Both the position numbers and the translations under genes were made by a program. Of a DNA stretch of 64,000 nt, positions 40,968 through 50,064 are shown piece by piece. The stretch spans positions 1-64,000 of the forward strand of contig JBKEDE010000014.1 in NCBI GenBank assembly GCA_047975265.1, in the 5' to 3' direction. The notes under the pieces were generated by a model, which searched no databases, was not told the DNA's origin, and saw only the letters and a list, made by a program, of their open reading frames with translations. Origin of the DNA: UJ101 sp047975265 (GTDB lineage Bacteria; Bacteroidota; Bacteroidia; Flavobacteriales; UJ101). How positions within the stretch are numbered: the stretch's first letter is position 1; each line of letters opens with the position of its first letter.

Positions 40968-42179
40968 TTGACTTCTCATAAAAATACAAAACAGAAAATT
41001 ATTAACGATCCTTTGTATGGATTTATTGCAATTTCATCACCTTTATTGTTTGATTTAATGGAGCATTCCACTTTTCAGAGATTACGTAGAATTTCTCAAA
41101 CAGGATTATCTTATTTAGTTTATCCCGGAGCACATCATACACGTTTTCATCATTCATTGGGTTGCATGCATTTGATGAAAAAAGTATTGGATACATTAAA
41201 ACAAAAAGGAATTAAAATTTCAAAAAAAGAGGAAGAAGCTGCTTGTGCTGCTATTTTGTTGCATGATATTGGTCATGGACCTTTTTCTCATGCCTTAGAG
41301 CATAGTATTATACAAGTTCATCATGAAGAATTATCGTTGTACTTAATTAATCAGCTGAATGTTGAATTTAAAGGATCCTTAAATTTGGCTATTCAAATTT
41401 TTAAAGGAGAATATCATAGAAATTTTTTTAATCAACTAATATCAAGTCAGTTAGATGTTGATCGTCTAGATTATTTAATGCGGGACAGTTTTTATACAGG
41501 AGTTGCAGAAGGAACCATTAGTATTGATCGTTTAATTTCGATGATGAATGTAGTAAATGATGAAATTGTTATAGAAGCAAAAGGAATTTATTCAGTAGAA
41601 AAATTTATTATAGCAAGAATGTTTATGTATTGGCAGGTTTATTTGCATAAAACCAGTGTGGGAGCGGAGTATCTGTTAACCAAGATTTTAAAAAAAGCAA
41701 ACGAATTGTATGCCGATGGATTTAAAATTTGGACAACACCCGAATTAGAGTTTTTCTTTAAAAATAAGATAGGAATAGGAGATTTGAATAAAGAAGTAAC
41801 AAGCTGTTTTTTAACACTTTCGGATGCAGATATTTGGATTAGTGTAAAACAGTGGAGTAAATCTGAAGACAAAACTTTAGCAACGATTTCAAAAATGTTA
41901 ATTGATCGAAATTTGTATAAAGTAAAAGAAACGGAAGAGGAACATAAAAAAGAATATTTTTTAAAAGAATTAAATTTAGAAGCAAAAATAATTGGAAATG
42001 AATATTCTTCAGGTGTAATTCCTGTAAAAAATTTGGCATATAATTTAGAAAAACCTATAAAATTGTTAATGAAAGACGGAAATATCATTAAATTGGAAGA
42101 AGCCTCAAAACAGCTGGATTTTAAGGTTTTATCAAAACCGGTTAAAAAATACTATTTTTATTATCAAAACCAATCATAA
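40968..42179 (+). CDS. HD-domain phosphohydrolase
   Basis: A 403-residue cytosolic enzyme related to dNTP triphosphohydrolases and the YdhJ group. It has the HD pattern FQRLRRISQTGLSYLVYPG, HHTRFHHSLGCMHLM (first His ligand) and AAILLHDIGHGPFSHALE (HD pair), then SSQLDVDRLDYLMRDS. Start is TTG (40968), matching the promoter and the homologous-looking N-terminus TSHKNTKQKIINDPLYGFI. A nucleotide or phosphate-ester substrate is likely; not identified. Confidence 0.88.
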   Translation: MTSHKNTKQKIINDPLYGFIAISSPLLFDLMEHSTFQRLRRISQTGLSYLVYPGAHHTRFHHSLGCMHLMKKVLDTLKQKGIKISKKEEEAACAAILLHDIGHGPFSHALEHSIIQVHHEELSLYLINQLNVEFKGSLNLAIQIFKGEYHRNFFNQLISSQLDVDRLDYLMRDSFYTGVAEGTISIDRLISMMNVVNDEIVIEAKGIYSVEKFIIARMFMYWQVYLHKTSVGAEYLLTKILKKANELYADGFKIWTTPELEFFFKNKIGIGDLNKEVTSCFLTLSDADIWISVKQWSKSEDKTLATISKMLIDRNLYKVKETEEEHKKEYFLKELNLEAKIIGNEYSSGVIPVKNLAYNLEKPIKLLMKDGNIIKLEEASKQLDFKVLSKPVKKYYFYYQNQS

Positions 42180-42207
42180 TAAATTTTAGGCTACTGATAA
42201 TTTTTCT

Positions 42208-42215
42208 TACTTTTG
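42208..42215 (+). promoter_or_regulatory. Promoter -7 element (TACTTTTG) of the lpx operon
   Basis: TAnnTTTG match 7 bp before the lpxD ATG, giving a very short leader for the lpxD-lpxC/fabZ-lpxA-efp group. Confidence 0.5.
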
Positions 42216-42222
42216 TCAAAAT

Positions 42223-43248
42223 ATGGAATTTAGAGCATCACAAATAGCAGAGATTTTAGATGGAGAGATTCAAGGAAATCCTGAAGAAACCGTTTGCACA
42301 TTGACAAAAATAGAAGAAGGTGAAAAAGGTGGTTTAACTTTTTTAGCCAATCCAAAATATACCTCTTACGTTTATGAAACAGAGGCTTCAATTGTTATTG
42401 TTAATAAAAGTTTTATTCCTGAAAAAAAAATTTCTCCAACTTTAATAAAGGTTGAAGATGCCTATTTGGCATTTACTAAACTTTTACACTTTTATGATGA
42501 ATACCGTAAAAATTTAAAAACCGGAATAGAGCAGCCTTCCTATATATCAAATACGGCAAAGGTGGGTAAAAATGTTTATTTAGGAGCTTTTTCGTATATC
42601 GGGGAAAATGTTGTGATCGAAGATAAGGTGAAAATTTATCCCAATTCTTACATAGGTGATAATTCAAGAGTAGGAGAAGGGACTATTATTCATGCCGGAG
42701 TGAAAATTTATACGGATACTCAGATAGGAAAAAATTGTACCATTCATTCGGGTTCCGTAATCGGGGCTGACGGATTTGGTTTTGCTCCTAATTCTAATAA
42801 CGAATATAATAAAGTGCCTCAAATAGGAAATGTTATTTTAGAAAATAACGTTGATATAGGGGCTAATACGACCGTGGATCGTGCTACGTTGGGTTCTACC
42901 ATTATAAAAAAAGGAGTTAAATTAGATAATCACGTTCAAATAGCCCATAATGTAGAAATAGGAGAAGATACTATAATTGCTTCTCAAACAGGAGTTGCTG
43001 GCTCTTCAAAAGTAGGAAAAAGAACCATGATAGGAGGTCAGGTAGGTATAATCGGGCATTTAAAATTAGGAGATGATGTGAAAATAGCAGCTCAAAGCGG
43101 AATAGGAAATGATTTGTCTGATAAAGCCATCGTTCAAGGTTCACCAGCTTATAATGTAGGAGATTACAAGCGTTCTTATGTGTATTTTAAAAAATTACCC
43201 GATTTAGTAAAACGCATTAATGAATTAGAGAAAAAATTAAATGGATAG
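42223..43248 (+). CDS. lpxD: UDP-3-O-acylglucosamine N-acyltransferase LpxD
   Basis: A 341-residue trimeric lipid A enzyme adding the second hydroxyacyl chain to UDP-3-O-acyl-GlcN. The N-terminal substrate domain (LTFLANPKYTSYVYET) precedes a left-handed beta helix of hexapeptide repeats with the catalytic His in LDNHVQIAHNVEIGE, and GADGFGFAPN. Length matches E. coli LpxD. It overlaps lpxC/fabZ by 8 bases. A second, shorter LpxD-like protein lies at 46079. Confidence 0.93.
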   Translation: MEFRASQIAEILDGEIQGNPEETVCTLTKIEEGEKGGLTFLANPKYTSYVYETEASIVIVNKSFIPEKKISPTLIKVEDAYLAFTKLLHFYDEYRKNLKTGIEQPSYISNTAKVGKNVYLGAFSYIGENVVIEDKVKIYPNSYIGDNSRVGEGTIIHAGVKIYTDTQIGKNCTIHSGSVIGADGFGFAPNSNNEYNKVPQIGNVILENNVDIGANTTVDRATLGSTIIKKGVKLDNHVQIAHNVEIGEDTIIASQTGVAGSSKVGKRTMIGGQVGIIGHLKLGDDVKIAAQSGIGNDLSDKAIVQGSPAYNVGDYKRSYVYFKKLPDLVKRINELEKKLNG

Positions 43249-44650
43249 GATTATAAATTCGGATAAACAAAAAACCATCAAAAAGGAGGTAAAACTTTCA
43301 GGTCATGGACTTCATACCGGAGCCATCTCTGATTTGATATTTAAACCGGCACCTGAAAATACAGGTTTTATTTTTGTTAGAACCGATTTAGAAGGAGCTC
43401 CACAGATAGAAGCCGATGCACTTTATGTAGTTAGTACCGACAGAGGAACGACGTTGGAGAAAAAAGGTGTGAAAGTTTATACTTGCGAACATGTTTTAGC
43501 TGCTTTGGTAGGATTTGATATTGATAATTGTTATATTGAATTAACGGGACCGGAACCTCCTATTATGGATGGTTCTTCAAGATATTTTATTGAGGCTTTA
43601 GAAAAAGCGGAAGTACAAGAACAGGAGGCTAAAAGAGAGTACTTTGTGATAAAAGATACCATTAGCGTAACCGATTCCGAAACAGGAAGTGAAATAATTG
43701 CAACACCTTCTAATGAATATCAGATTGTTACGATGGTTGATTTTGGCACGAAAGTATTAGGAACTCAAAATGCCACACTTAAAAACTTAAAAGACTTTAA
43801 AAAAGAAATTTCAAATGCCAGAACGTTTGTTTTTCTTCATGAATTAGAACAATTAATCGAAGCCGGATTAATAAAAGGAGGTGATATAAATAACGCCATT
43901 GTGTACGTTGATAAAGAAATCTCAAATGAAACACAGGAAAAATTAAAAAAAATATTTAATAAAGATAAAGTAACAATTAAGCCTAATGGGACTTTAGATA
44001 ATGTAACCCTGTTTTATCCGAACGAAGCAGCCCGCCATAAATTATTGGATGTTGTTGGAGATTTAGCATTAATCGGAACACGAATTAAAGGACGAATATT
44101 TGCAAGCAAGCCGGGACATTCTATTAATACTCAATTTGCCAAAAAGTTAGCGAAACATATAAAAATAGCAAAACGCAAAAAAGTGCCTGAATTTGATTTA
44201 GATATGGATCCACCTATTCATGATATCAACAGCATTAAGAAAATGTTACCTCACCGATATCCTTTTTTATTAGTAGATAAAATTATCGAACAAACGGAGA
44301 ATCATGTTGTAGGAGTTAAAAATATTACGTATAATGAGCCGTTTTTTACAGGGCATTTTCCGGAAGAACCTGTAATGCCAGGTGTTTTACAAGTAGAAGC
44401 AATGGCTCAGGTAGGAGGTATTTTGGTTTTAGGGAGTGTTGATGAGCCTGAAAAATATTCCACGTATTTTATGAAAATAGATAAAGTACGGTTTAAGCAA
44501 AAAGTAGTTCCCGGAGATACCCTTATTTTTAAAATGGAATTATTAGAATCGATTAGAAGAGGAATTGTACACATGCAAGGATATGCTTATGTTCGTGATT
44601 CCATTGTTGCTGAAGCAGAATTAATGGCTCAAATTGTAAAAAATAAATAA
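43241..44650 (+). CDS. lpxC/fabZ: Fused LpxC deacetylase and FabZ dehydratase
   Basis: A 469-residue bifunctional protein. LpxC (1-310) is the zinc deacetylase committing UDP-3-O-acyl-GlcNAc to lipid A: SGHGLHTGAISDLIFKPA, the zinc His in CEHVLAALVGF and further zinc ligands in AARHKLLDVVGDL. FabZ (about 325-469) dehydrates 3-hydroxyacyl-ACP: MLPHRYPFLLVDKI, FFTGHFPEEPVMPGVLQVEA. The fusion is normal in Bacteroidota. It overlaps lpxD and is 13 bp before lpxA. Confidence 0.96.
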   Translation: MDRIINSDKQKTIKKEVKLSGHGLHTGAISDLIFKPAPENTGFIFVRTDLEGAPQIEADALYVVSTDRGTTLEKKGVKVYTCEHVLAALVGFDIDNCYIELTGPEPPIMDGSSRYFIEALEKAEVQEQEAKREYFVIKDTISVTDSETGSEIIATPSNEYQIVTMVDFGTKVLGTQNATLKNLKDFKKEISNARTFVFLHELEQLIEAGLIKGGDINNAIVYVDKEISNETQEKLKKIFNKDKVTIKPNGTLDNVTLFYPNEAARHKLLDVVGDLALIGTRIKGRIFASKPGHSINTQFAKKLAKHIKIAKRKKVPEFDLDMDPPIHDINSIKKMLPHRYPFLLVDKIIEQTENHVVGVKNITYNEPFFTGHFPEEPVMPGVLQVEAMAQVGGILVLGSVDEPEKYSTYFMKIDKVRFKQKVVPGDTLIFKMELLESIRRGIVHMQGYAYVRDSIVAEAELMAQIVKNK

Positions 44651-44663
44651 GATTGTATAGAGT

Positions 44664-45455
44664 ATGAATAATATGGTAAACATTCATCCGGAAGCAATTA
44701 TAGGGAAAAGTGTAACAATAAATCCCTTTACAACAATAGAAAAAGATGTTGAAATAGGAGACGGAACTTGGATTGGACCTAATGTAACCATAATGGAAGG
44801 GGCACGAATAGGAAAGGATTGTAGAATATTTCCGGGTGCTGTTATTTCAGCAGAACCTCAGGATTTAAAATATAAAGGGGAGCGAACCTTAACTTATATT
44901 GGAGATAGAACGACAATCCGTGAAGCTGTAACCGTAAACAAAGGTACAAATGCTTTAGGATATACCAAAATTGGAGATGATTGTTTAATTATGGCAACTG
45001 TACATGTTGCTCATGATTGCGTTATCGGAAATCATGTAATTTTAGTAAACGGGGTAGGTTTATCAGGACATATTGAAATAGATGATTATGCAATTGTTGG
45101 AGGGATGGTTCCCGTACATCAGTTTTCCAAAATAGGAGCTCATACATTGATTGCCGGAGCTACATTAGTCCGTAAAGATGTTCCGCCGTTTGTTAAAGCT
45201 GCCAGAGATCCTATGTCTTATGCAGGGGTTAATGCTTTAGGATTAAGAAGGAGAGGGTTTAGTAATGAAAAAATCGAACATATTCAAAGTATTTATCGAA
45301 TTCTTTTTCAAGAAAGTTTATCCAATACAAAAGCGGTTGAAAAAATAAAAGATACAATTTCTAAATCAAAAGAACGCGACATGATATTGGATTTTGTTAA
45401 AAGTTCTGAACGAGGAATTATGAAAGGATATACTAACAGTAGTGATAACGAATAG
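44664..45455 (+). CDS. lpxA: UDP-GlcNAc O-acyltransferase LpxA
   Basis: A 263-residue first enzyme of lipid A synthesis, acylating UDP-GlcNAc with 3-hydroxyacyl-ACP. It is a left-handed beta helix with the catalytic His in MATVHVAHDCVIGN and GGMVPVHQFSKIGAHT, and a C-terminal helical part (GLRRRGFSNEKIEHIQSIYR). MNNMVN offers two Met starts, 44664 or 44673. Followed by efp after 15 bp. Confidence 0.95.
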   Translation: MNNMVNIHPEAIIGKSVTINPFTTIEKDVEIGDGTWIGPNVTIMEGARIGKDCRIFPGAVISAEPQDLKYKGERTLTYIGDRTTIREAVTVNKGTNALGYTKIGDDCLIMATVHVAHDCVIGNHVILVNGVGLSGHIEIDDYAIVGGMVPVHQFSKIGAHTLIAGATLVRKDVPPFVKAARDPMSYAGVNALGLRRRGFSNEKIEHIQSIYRILFQESLSNTKAVEKIKDTISKSKERDMILDFVKSSERGIMKGYTNSSDNE

Positions 45456-45470
45456 AAACAATCAAAATAA

Positions 45471-46037
45471 ATGGCTACAACATCAGATATAAGAAGAGGA
45501 CTTTGTATTAATCACAGTAGTGATGTATATAAAATAGTTGAATTTCAACATGTAAAGCCGGGTAAAGGTCCGGCATTTGTCCGTACGAAACTGAAAAGTG
45601 TAACATCAGGAAAAGTAATTGATAACACTTTTTCAGCAGGTCATAAAATAGATGTAGTGGAAGTAAATACGAATAAATTTCAGTATTTGTATGATGATGA
45701 AAACGGTTTTCACTTTATGAATAATGAAGATTTTTCTCAATTATATATTAATAAAGAATTGGTTGAAAATGCTGATCTAATGAAAGAAGGAGAAGAAGTC
45801 TTTATTTTAACCAAAACCGATGATGGTACACCCCTTTCAGTCGAAATGCCTCAAACCGTTGTTTTAGAAGTTGTAGAATCAGCTCCGGGAATAAAAGGTA
45901 ATACAGCAACCAATGCTACAAAACCTGCAAAATTAGAAACAGGAGCAGAACTACAAGTTCCTTTGTTTATCAACGAAGGTGAAAAAATTAAAGTAAACGT
46001 TGAAGAACGTTCTTATATTGAACGTGTAAAAGAATAA
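45471..46037 (+). CDS. efp: Elongation factor P
   Basis: 188 residues. EF-P relieves ribosomes stalled at polyproline. Three OB-like domains are visible. The modifiable loop is QHVKPGKGPAFVRTKLK with Lys32 at the tip. The C-terminus ends EKIKVNVEERSYIERVKE. It sits between lpxA and the lpxD paralogue, a conserved Bacteroidota order. Confidence 0.96.
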   Translation: MATTSDIRRGLCINHSSDVYKIVEFQHVKPGKGPAFVRTKLKSVTSGKVIDNTFSAGHKIDVVEVNTNKFQYLYDDENGFHFMNNEDFSQLYINKELVENADLMKEGEEVFILTKTDDGTPLSVEMPQTVVLEVVESAPGIKGNTATNATKPAKLETGAELQVPLFINEGEKIKVNVEERSYIERVKE

Positions 46038-46078
46038 AGTTTTAAAAAGAAATTTTAAAACTATTCATTTTCAGATCT

Positions 46079-47008
46079 ATGAAATTTAATCGTATTTACC
46101 AATTAAAAGAAATTGCTTCATTATTAGAAGTAGAACATGTTGGTCATGATGAATTTCCTGTAAAAGGATTAAATGAAATTCATGTGGTACAAGAGGGAGA
46201 TATTGTTTTTGTAGATCATCCTAAATATTATGAGAAAGTATTAAAATCTGCAGCAACAGTCATTTTAATTAATAAAAAAGTAGATTGTCCGAACGGTAAA
46301 GCATTATTAATTTCGGAAAACCCTTTTTCAGATTTTAATAAATTAATTGAGCGTTTTAAACCTTTTCAAATCTCAAATAAATTACAATCTGATACAGCTA
46401 CGATAGGAGAAGGAACGATTATTCAACCCAATGTGTTTATTGGAAATAACGTAAAAATAGGTGAGAATTGTATTATTCACCCTAATGTAACATTATATGA
46501 TAATATTGTAATAGGAAACCATGTTATCATACATGCCAATACCGTTTTAGGATCCGATGCTTTTTATTATAAAAATAGGACAGACTATTTTGAGCGATTG
46601 AAAAGTGCTGGTAATGTTTTGATTGAAGATTTTGTAGAAATAGGAGCAGGGTGTACTATTGACCGAGGCGTTACAGCATCCACAATCATAAGAAAACATA
46701 CTAAAATAGACAACCAAGTACAGATAGGGCACGATACCGTTATTGGAGAAAGGTGCTTAATTGCCTCTCATGTCGGAATAGCAGGTTGCTGTATTATTGA
46801 AGACGAAGTAACTCTTTGGGGGCAGGCAGGCATTGCAAGCGGTATTACTATTGGTAAGAAAGCGGTTATACAAGCCCAGTCAGGTGTTTCAAAATCTTTA
46901 GAAGGAGGAAAAGTATATTTTGGTTACCCTGCGGATGAAGCTCGTGCAAAATTGAGAGAATTAGCAGGAATTAAGCAACTGCCTGAACTAATAAAAAAAT
47001 TGAAGTAA
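46079..47008 (+). CDS. LpxD-like acyltransferase paralogue
   Basis: A 309-residue LpxD-family protein: N-terminal domain with VQEGDIVFVDHPKYYEK, then a left-handed beta helix (GADAFYYK-like LGSDAFYYKNRTD, KIDNQVQIGHDTVIGE, ASHVGIAGCCIIEDE). The catalytic-site His in VQIGHDT is kept, but the local context differs from the canonical lpxD at 42223. It could acylate another nucleotide sugar or a second lipid A site (inference). It is 41 bp after efp. Confidence 0.85.
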   Translation: MKFNRIYQLKEIASLLEVEHVGHDEFPVKGLNEIHVVQEGDIVFVDHPKYYEKVLKSAATVILINKKVDCPNGKALLISENPFSDFNKLIERFKPFQISNKLQSDTATIGEGTIIQPNVFIGNNVKIGENCIIHPNVTLYDNIVIGNHVIIHANTVLGSDAFYYKNRTDYFERLKSAGNVLIEDFVEIGAGCTIDRGVTASTIIRKHTKIDNQVQIGHDTVIGERCLIASHVGIAGCCIIEDEVTLWGQAGIASGITIGKKAVIQAQSGVSKSLEGGKVYFGYPADEARAKLRELAGIKQLPELIKKLK

Positions 47009-47014
47009 TAAAAC

Positions 47015-47046
47015 TTTTTTGAGATATTATAATCTATTTCAAAAAA
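47015..47046 (+). terminator. Hairpin between the LpxD paralogue and sucD
   Basis: TTTTTTGAGATA (47015-47026) pairs with TATTTCAAAAAA (47035-47046), with one G-T pair and an 8-nt loop. T-runs lie in the arms and none follows the stem, so its terminator role is uncertain. Confidence 0.45.
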
Positions 47047-47083
47047 ACATTTTATCTTTAATCTTCCAAAATAAAATAAAAAC

Positions 47084-47956
47084 ATGAGTGTTTTAGTAAA
47101 TAAAGATTCAAAAATAATTGTACAAGGATTCACAGGAAAGGAAGGAACTTTTCATACTGAACAAATGATCGAATATGGAACCAATGTAGTAGGAGGTGTA
47201 ACTCCGGGAAAAGGAGGACAAAAACATTTAGACCGTCTGGTGTTTAATACGGTTGAAGAAGCCGTTCAAAAAGTAGGAGCTGATACATCGCTAATCTTTG
47301 TTCCACCGGCATTTGCGGCTGATGCTGTTATGGAAGCGGCTGATGCTGGAATTAAAGTGATTATTTGTATTACAGAAGGTATTCCTGTACAAGATATGGT
47401 TAAAGTTAAGGAATACATTCAAGATAAAGATGTAACGCTGATTGGACCAAACTGTCCGGGAGTGATTACAGCCGAAGAAGCAAAAGTAGGAATAATGCCT
47501 GGATTTGTCTTTAAAAAAGGACGAATAGGTATTGTTTCAAAGTCAGGAACTTTAACTTATGAAGCAGCAGACCAAGTAGTAAAAGCAGGTTTTGGTGTTT
47601 CCACAGCCATTGGAATCGGTGGTGACCCTATTATTGGAACAACAACTAAAGAAGCGGTTGAATTATTGATGAACGATTCTGAAACAGATGCTATTGTAAT
47701 GATTGGTGAAATTGGAGGACAATTGGAGGCTGACGCAGCAAAGTGGATTAAAGAACAAGGAAATCCAAAGCCGGTGGTTGGTTTTATTGCAGGACAAACG
47801 GCACCTAAGGGGCGTACGATGGGACATGCCGGAGCTATTGTTGGTGGTGCAGATGATACAGCACAAGCCAAAATGGCAATTATGGAAAAATGCGGGCTAC
47901 ACGTAGTGGCTTCTCCTGCTGATATCGGAAATAAAGTGAAAGAAGTATTGGCTTAG
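47084..47956 (+). CDS. sucD: Succinyl-CoA ligase alpha subunit
   Basis: A 290-residue TCA-cycle enzyme subunit converting succinyl-CoA to succinate with ATP or GTP formation. CoA-binding Rossmann domain: IVQGFTGKEGTFHTEQM, VTPGKGGQKHL. The phosphohistidine lies in MGHAGAIVGGADDTAQAK. The beta subunit (sucC) is not in this window. The gene is followed by tRNA-Pro. Confidence 0.96.
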   Translation: MSVLVNKDSKIIVQGFTGKEGTFHTEQMIEYGTNVVGGVTPGKGGQKHLDRLVFNTVEEAVQKVGADTSLIFVPPAFAADAVMEAADAGIKVIICITEGIPVQDMVKVKEYIQDKDVTLIGPNCPGVITAEEAKVGIMPGFVFKKGRIGIVSKSGTLTYEAADQVVKAGFGVSTAIGIGGDPIIGTTTKEAVELLMNDSETDAIVMIGEIGGQLEADAAKWIKEQGNPKPVVGFIAGQTAPKGRTMGHAGAIVGGADDTAQAKMAIMEKCGLHVVASPADIGNKVKEVLA

Positions 47957-48007
47957 ATAAAAAAGTATATAGAAAATAATTACATCTGCAATCGCAAAAA
48001 TAATTTT

Positions 48008-48081
48008 CGGGGTGTAGCACAGTTGGCTAGCGCGCCACGTTTGGGACGTGGAGGTCCCAGGTTCGAGTCCTGGTACCCCGA
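48008..48081 (+). tRNA. tRNA-Pro (anticodon UGG)
   Basis: A full cloverleaf is visible: acceptor CGGGGTG paired with the 3' TACCCCG, D arm GCACAGTTGGCTAGC, anticodon arm CCACG-TTTGGGA-CGTGG with TGG in the middle of the loop, variable AGGTC and T arm CCAGG-TTCGAGT-CCTGG. The C1-G72 pair is the bacterial proline identity. The 3' CCA is not encoded (ACA follows). Confidence 0.97.
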
Positions 48082-48087
48082 CACAAG

Positions 48088-48115
48088 ACGATCAAAATTT
48101 TTTGGTCGTTTTTTT
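48088..48115 (+). terminator. Intrinsic terminator after tRNA-Pro
   Basis: An 8-bp stem (ACGATCAA with TTGGTCGT, one G-T pair) is followed by seven T. Confidence 0.8.
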
Positions 48116-48230
48116 ACTTTTTGAATTTTAAAAAATAGGCTAAACAAAAAGACATCAATGAAAATTGAAAAATATAGTTTTATAAATTACAATCTTTATT
48201 GTACCTTCGAGGCTTAAATTAACTATTAAG

Positions 48231-48887
48231 ATGAAGTTTTTTATAGATACGGCAAATTTAAAACATATTAAAGAAGCTCAGGATTTAGGTATTTTAGATG
48301 GTGTAACAACCAACCCTTCCTTAATGGCTAAAGAGGGAATTACGGGAGAAAAAAATATTAAACAGCATTACATTGATATTTGTAATATCGTAACAGGCGA
48401 TGTTTCTGCAGAAGTAATTTCAACCGATTATAAAGGAATGCTGAAAGAGGCTGATGAGTTGGTAAAACTTCACCAACAAATTGTTATTAAAATTCCTATG
48501 ATTAAAGATGGGATTAAAGCTATAAAAACATTATCAGATCAAGGTATTAAAACCAATTGTACATTAGTTTTTTCTCCTGGACAGGCCTTGTTGGCTGCAA
48601 AAGCAGGAGCAACCTATGTATCGCCTTTTGTAGGGCGTCTGGACGATATTTCTTCAGATGGTCTGCGATTGATTGACGAAATTCGGCATATTTATGATAA
48701 TTATGGCTACGATACTGAAATTTTAGCTGCTTCTATTCGTCATACACACCATATAATTGAATGTGCAAAAGTAGGTGCAGACGTTATTACCGCACCATTG
48801 TCAGCTATTTTAGGATTATTAAAACATCCGCTGACAGACATTGGATTAGAACAATTTTTAGCAGATTATGCTAAAGGAAATCAATAA
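48231..48887 (+). CDS. Transaldolase-like/fructose-6-phosphate aldolase
   Basis: A 218-residue TalC/FSA-type aldolase. MKFFIDTANLKHIKEAQDLG begins the barrel, the Schiff-base Lys lies in QIVIKIPMIKDGIKA, and SPFVGRLDDISSDG with AASIRHTHHIIECAKVGAD complete it. In Bacteroidota this short form serves as transaldolase of the pentose phosphate pathway or as fructose-6-phosphate aldolase; sequence alone does not choose. Confidence 0.93.
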   Translation: MKFFIDTANLKHIKEAQDLGILDGVTTNPSLMAKEGITGEKNIKQHYIDICNIVTGDVSAEVISTDYKGMLKEADELVKLHQQIVIKIPMIKDGIKAIKTLSDQGIKTNCTLVFSPGQALLAAKAGATYVSPFVGRLDDISSDGLRLIDEIRHIYDNYGYDTEILAASIRHTHHIIECAKVGADVITAPLSAILGLLKHPLTDIGLEQFLADYAKGNQ

Positions 48888-48912
48888 TAATTAAATTAAA
48901 AATAAATAAGAA

Positions 48913-49944
48913 ATGAGTGTTAAGAGTATTTTTTTGTTGAGTGTTGGTATATTCCTGATAATTTCTTGTAAAAAAGATATTGCATCTCCAATTTCTGAAA
49001 AAAACTTTGTGTCGTTTTCAGGGAAAATCACCAATCCCAATTCAGATTCCATAATTGTATTTAATAAAACATATAAGAAGAAAATAGCAGTTACCAATGG
49101 TGAATTTAACGATACGCTACATATTAAAGAAGGAAAATATGGGTTTTATGACGGAACAGAACAATCTGTTATTTATTTAAAAAACGGAGATGATATCCAA
49201 CTAACGCTTGATACAGAACAATTTGATGAAACGCTTACTTATAAAGGGCAGGGAGAAGAGATCAACAATTATTTAGCTAAAAAAGTATTAAAAATAGAAG
49301 AAGTTCTTGATAAGGTAGAAATTGATGATTTAAACGATACAGACTATTCAAAAACAATGGAGGATGCTCAAAATTCTTTGTACGCATTTATTGATAGTTA
49401 TAATCTTGATAAAGAGTTTGCAAAAACTGAAAAAGAAGCTATTGATCAAACCATGGAAACGTATAAAGAATACTTTGACGGAGAAAGAGCCATTAAAAAA
49501 GAATTCCCCAAAGGAACTGTTTCGCCGGTTTTTTCCGATTATGAAAATATAGATGGGTCAAAAACATCTTTGAGTGATTTAAAAGGAAAATATGTTTACA
49601 TTGATGTTTGGGCAACTTGGTGTGGACCTTGCAAAGAAGAAATCCCGTTTTTAAAAGAATTAGAAAAAAAATATCATGGAAAAAACATTGAATTCGTAAG
49701 TATTTCGGTAGATGAACCTAAAGGTTACGATAAATGGGTTAAAATGGTAAAAGAAAAAGAATTAAAAGGAATCCAACTATATGCCGGCAATGCTTTTGAT
49801 TCAGAATTTATAAAGAGTTATAAAATTAATGCTATTCCACGTTTTATTCTGATTGATCCCGAAGGAAAAATCATATCGGCAAATACTTATAGTCCTTCTG
49901 AAAAAGAAGCTATTGAAAAACTTTTTACCGAATTGGGAATTTAA
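48913..49944 (+). CDS. TlpA-like thioredoxin lipoprotein with DUF4369-like N-domain
   Basis: A 343-residue exported lipoprotein (SVGIFLIISCKKDI; lipobox ISC at about 17-19). The N-terminal half is a beta-rich DUF4369-type domain (FSGKITNPNSDSIIVFNKTY). The C-terminal half (about 205-343) is thioredoxin-like with the active site DVWATWCGPCKEEIP and a cis-Pro in INAIPRFILIDPEGK. It likely acts in extracytoplasmic thiol-disulfide exchange. A perfect terminator follows. Confidence 0.9.
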   Translation: MSVKSIFLLSVGIFLIISCKKDIASPISEKNFVSFSGKITNPNSDSIIVFNKTYKKKIAVTNGEFNDTLHIKEGKYGFYDGTEQSVIYLKNGDDIQLTLDTEQFDETLTYKGQGEEINNYLAKKVLKIEEVLDKVEIDDLNDTDYSKTMEDAQNSLYAFIDSYNLDKEFAKTEKEAIDQTMETYKEYFDGERAIKKEFPKGTVSPVFSDYENIDGSKTSLSDLKGKYVYIDVWATWCGPCKEEIPFLKELEKKYHGKNIEFVSISVDEPKGYDKWVKMVKEKELKGIQLYAGNAFDSEFIKSYKINAIPRFILIDPEGKIISANTYSPSEKEAIEKLFTELGI

Positions 49945-49963
49945 ATTTGTTTTCATAGTATAT

Positions 49964-50003
49964 AAAACTCAAGATAGAAATAATTTTTGTCTTGAGTTTT
50001 TTG
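49964..50003 (+). terminator. Intrinsic terminator after the TlpA-like gene
   Basis: AAAACTCAAGA (49964-49974) pairs perfectly with TCTTGAGTTTT (49990-50000) and is followed by TT and G. Confidence 0.85.
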
Positions 50004-50035
50004 TTTAAAATCAAATATACTAAAATCAATAATCC

Positions 50036-50043
50036 TATCTTTG
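50036..50043 (+). promoter_or_regulatory. Promoter -7 element (TATCTTTG) of metG
   Basis: TAnnTTTG match ending 21 bp before the metG ATG at 50065, which supports that start. Confidence 0.55.
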
Positions 50044-50064
50044 CAGTGATTGAAAATTAAAAAA

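Noticed and set aside
47015..47046. Confident terminator before sucD
   Set aside because: The hairpin is good but T-runs lie within the arms and none follows; kept only as a low-confidence feature.
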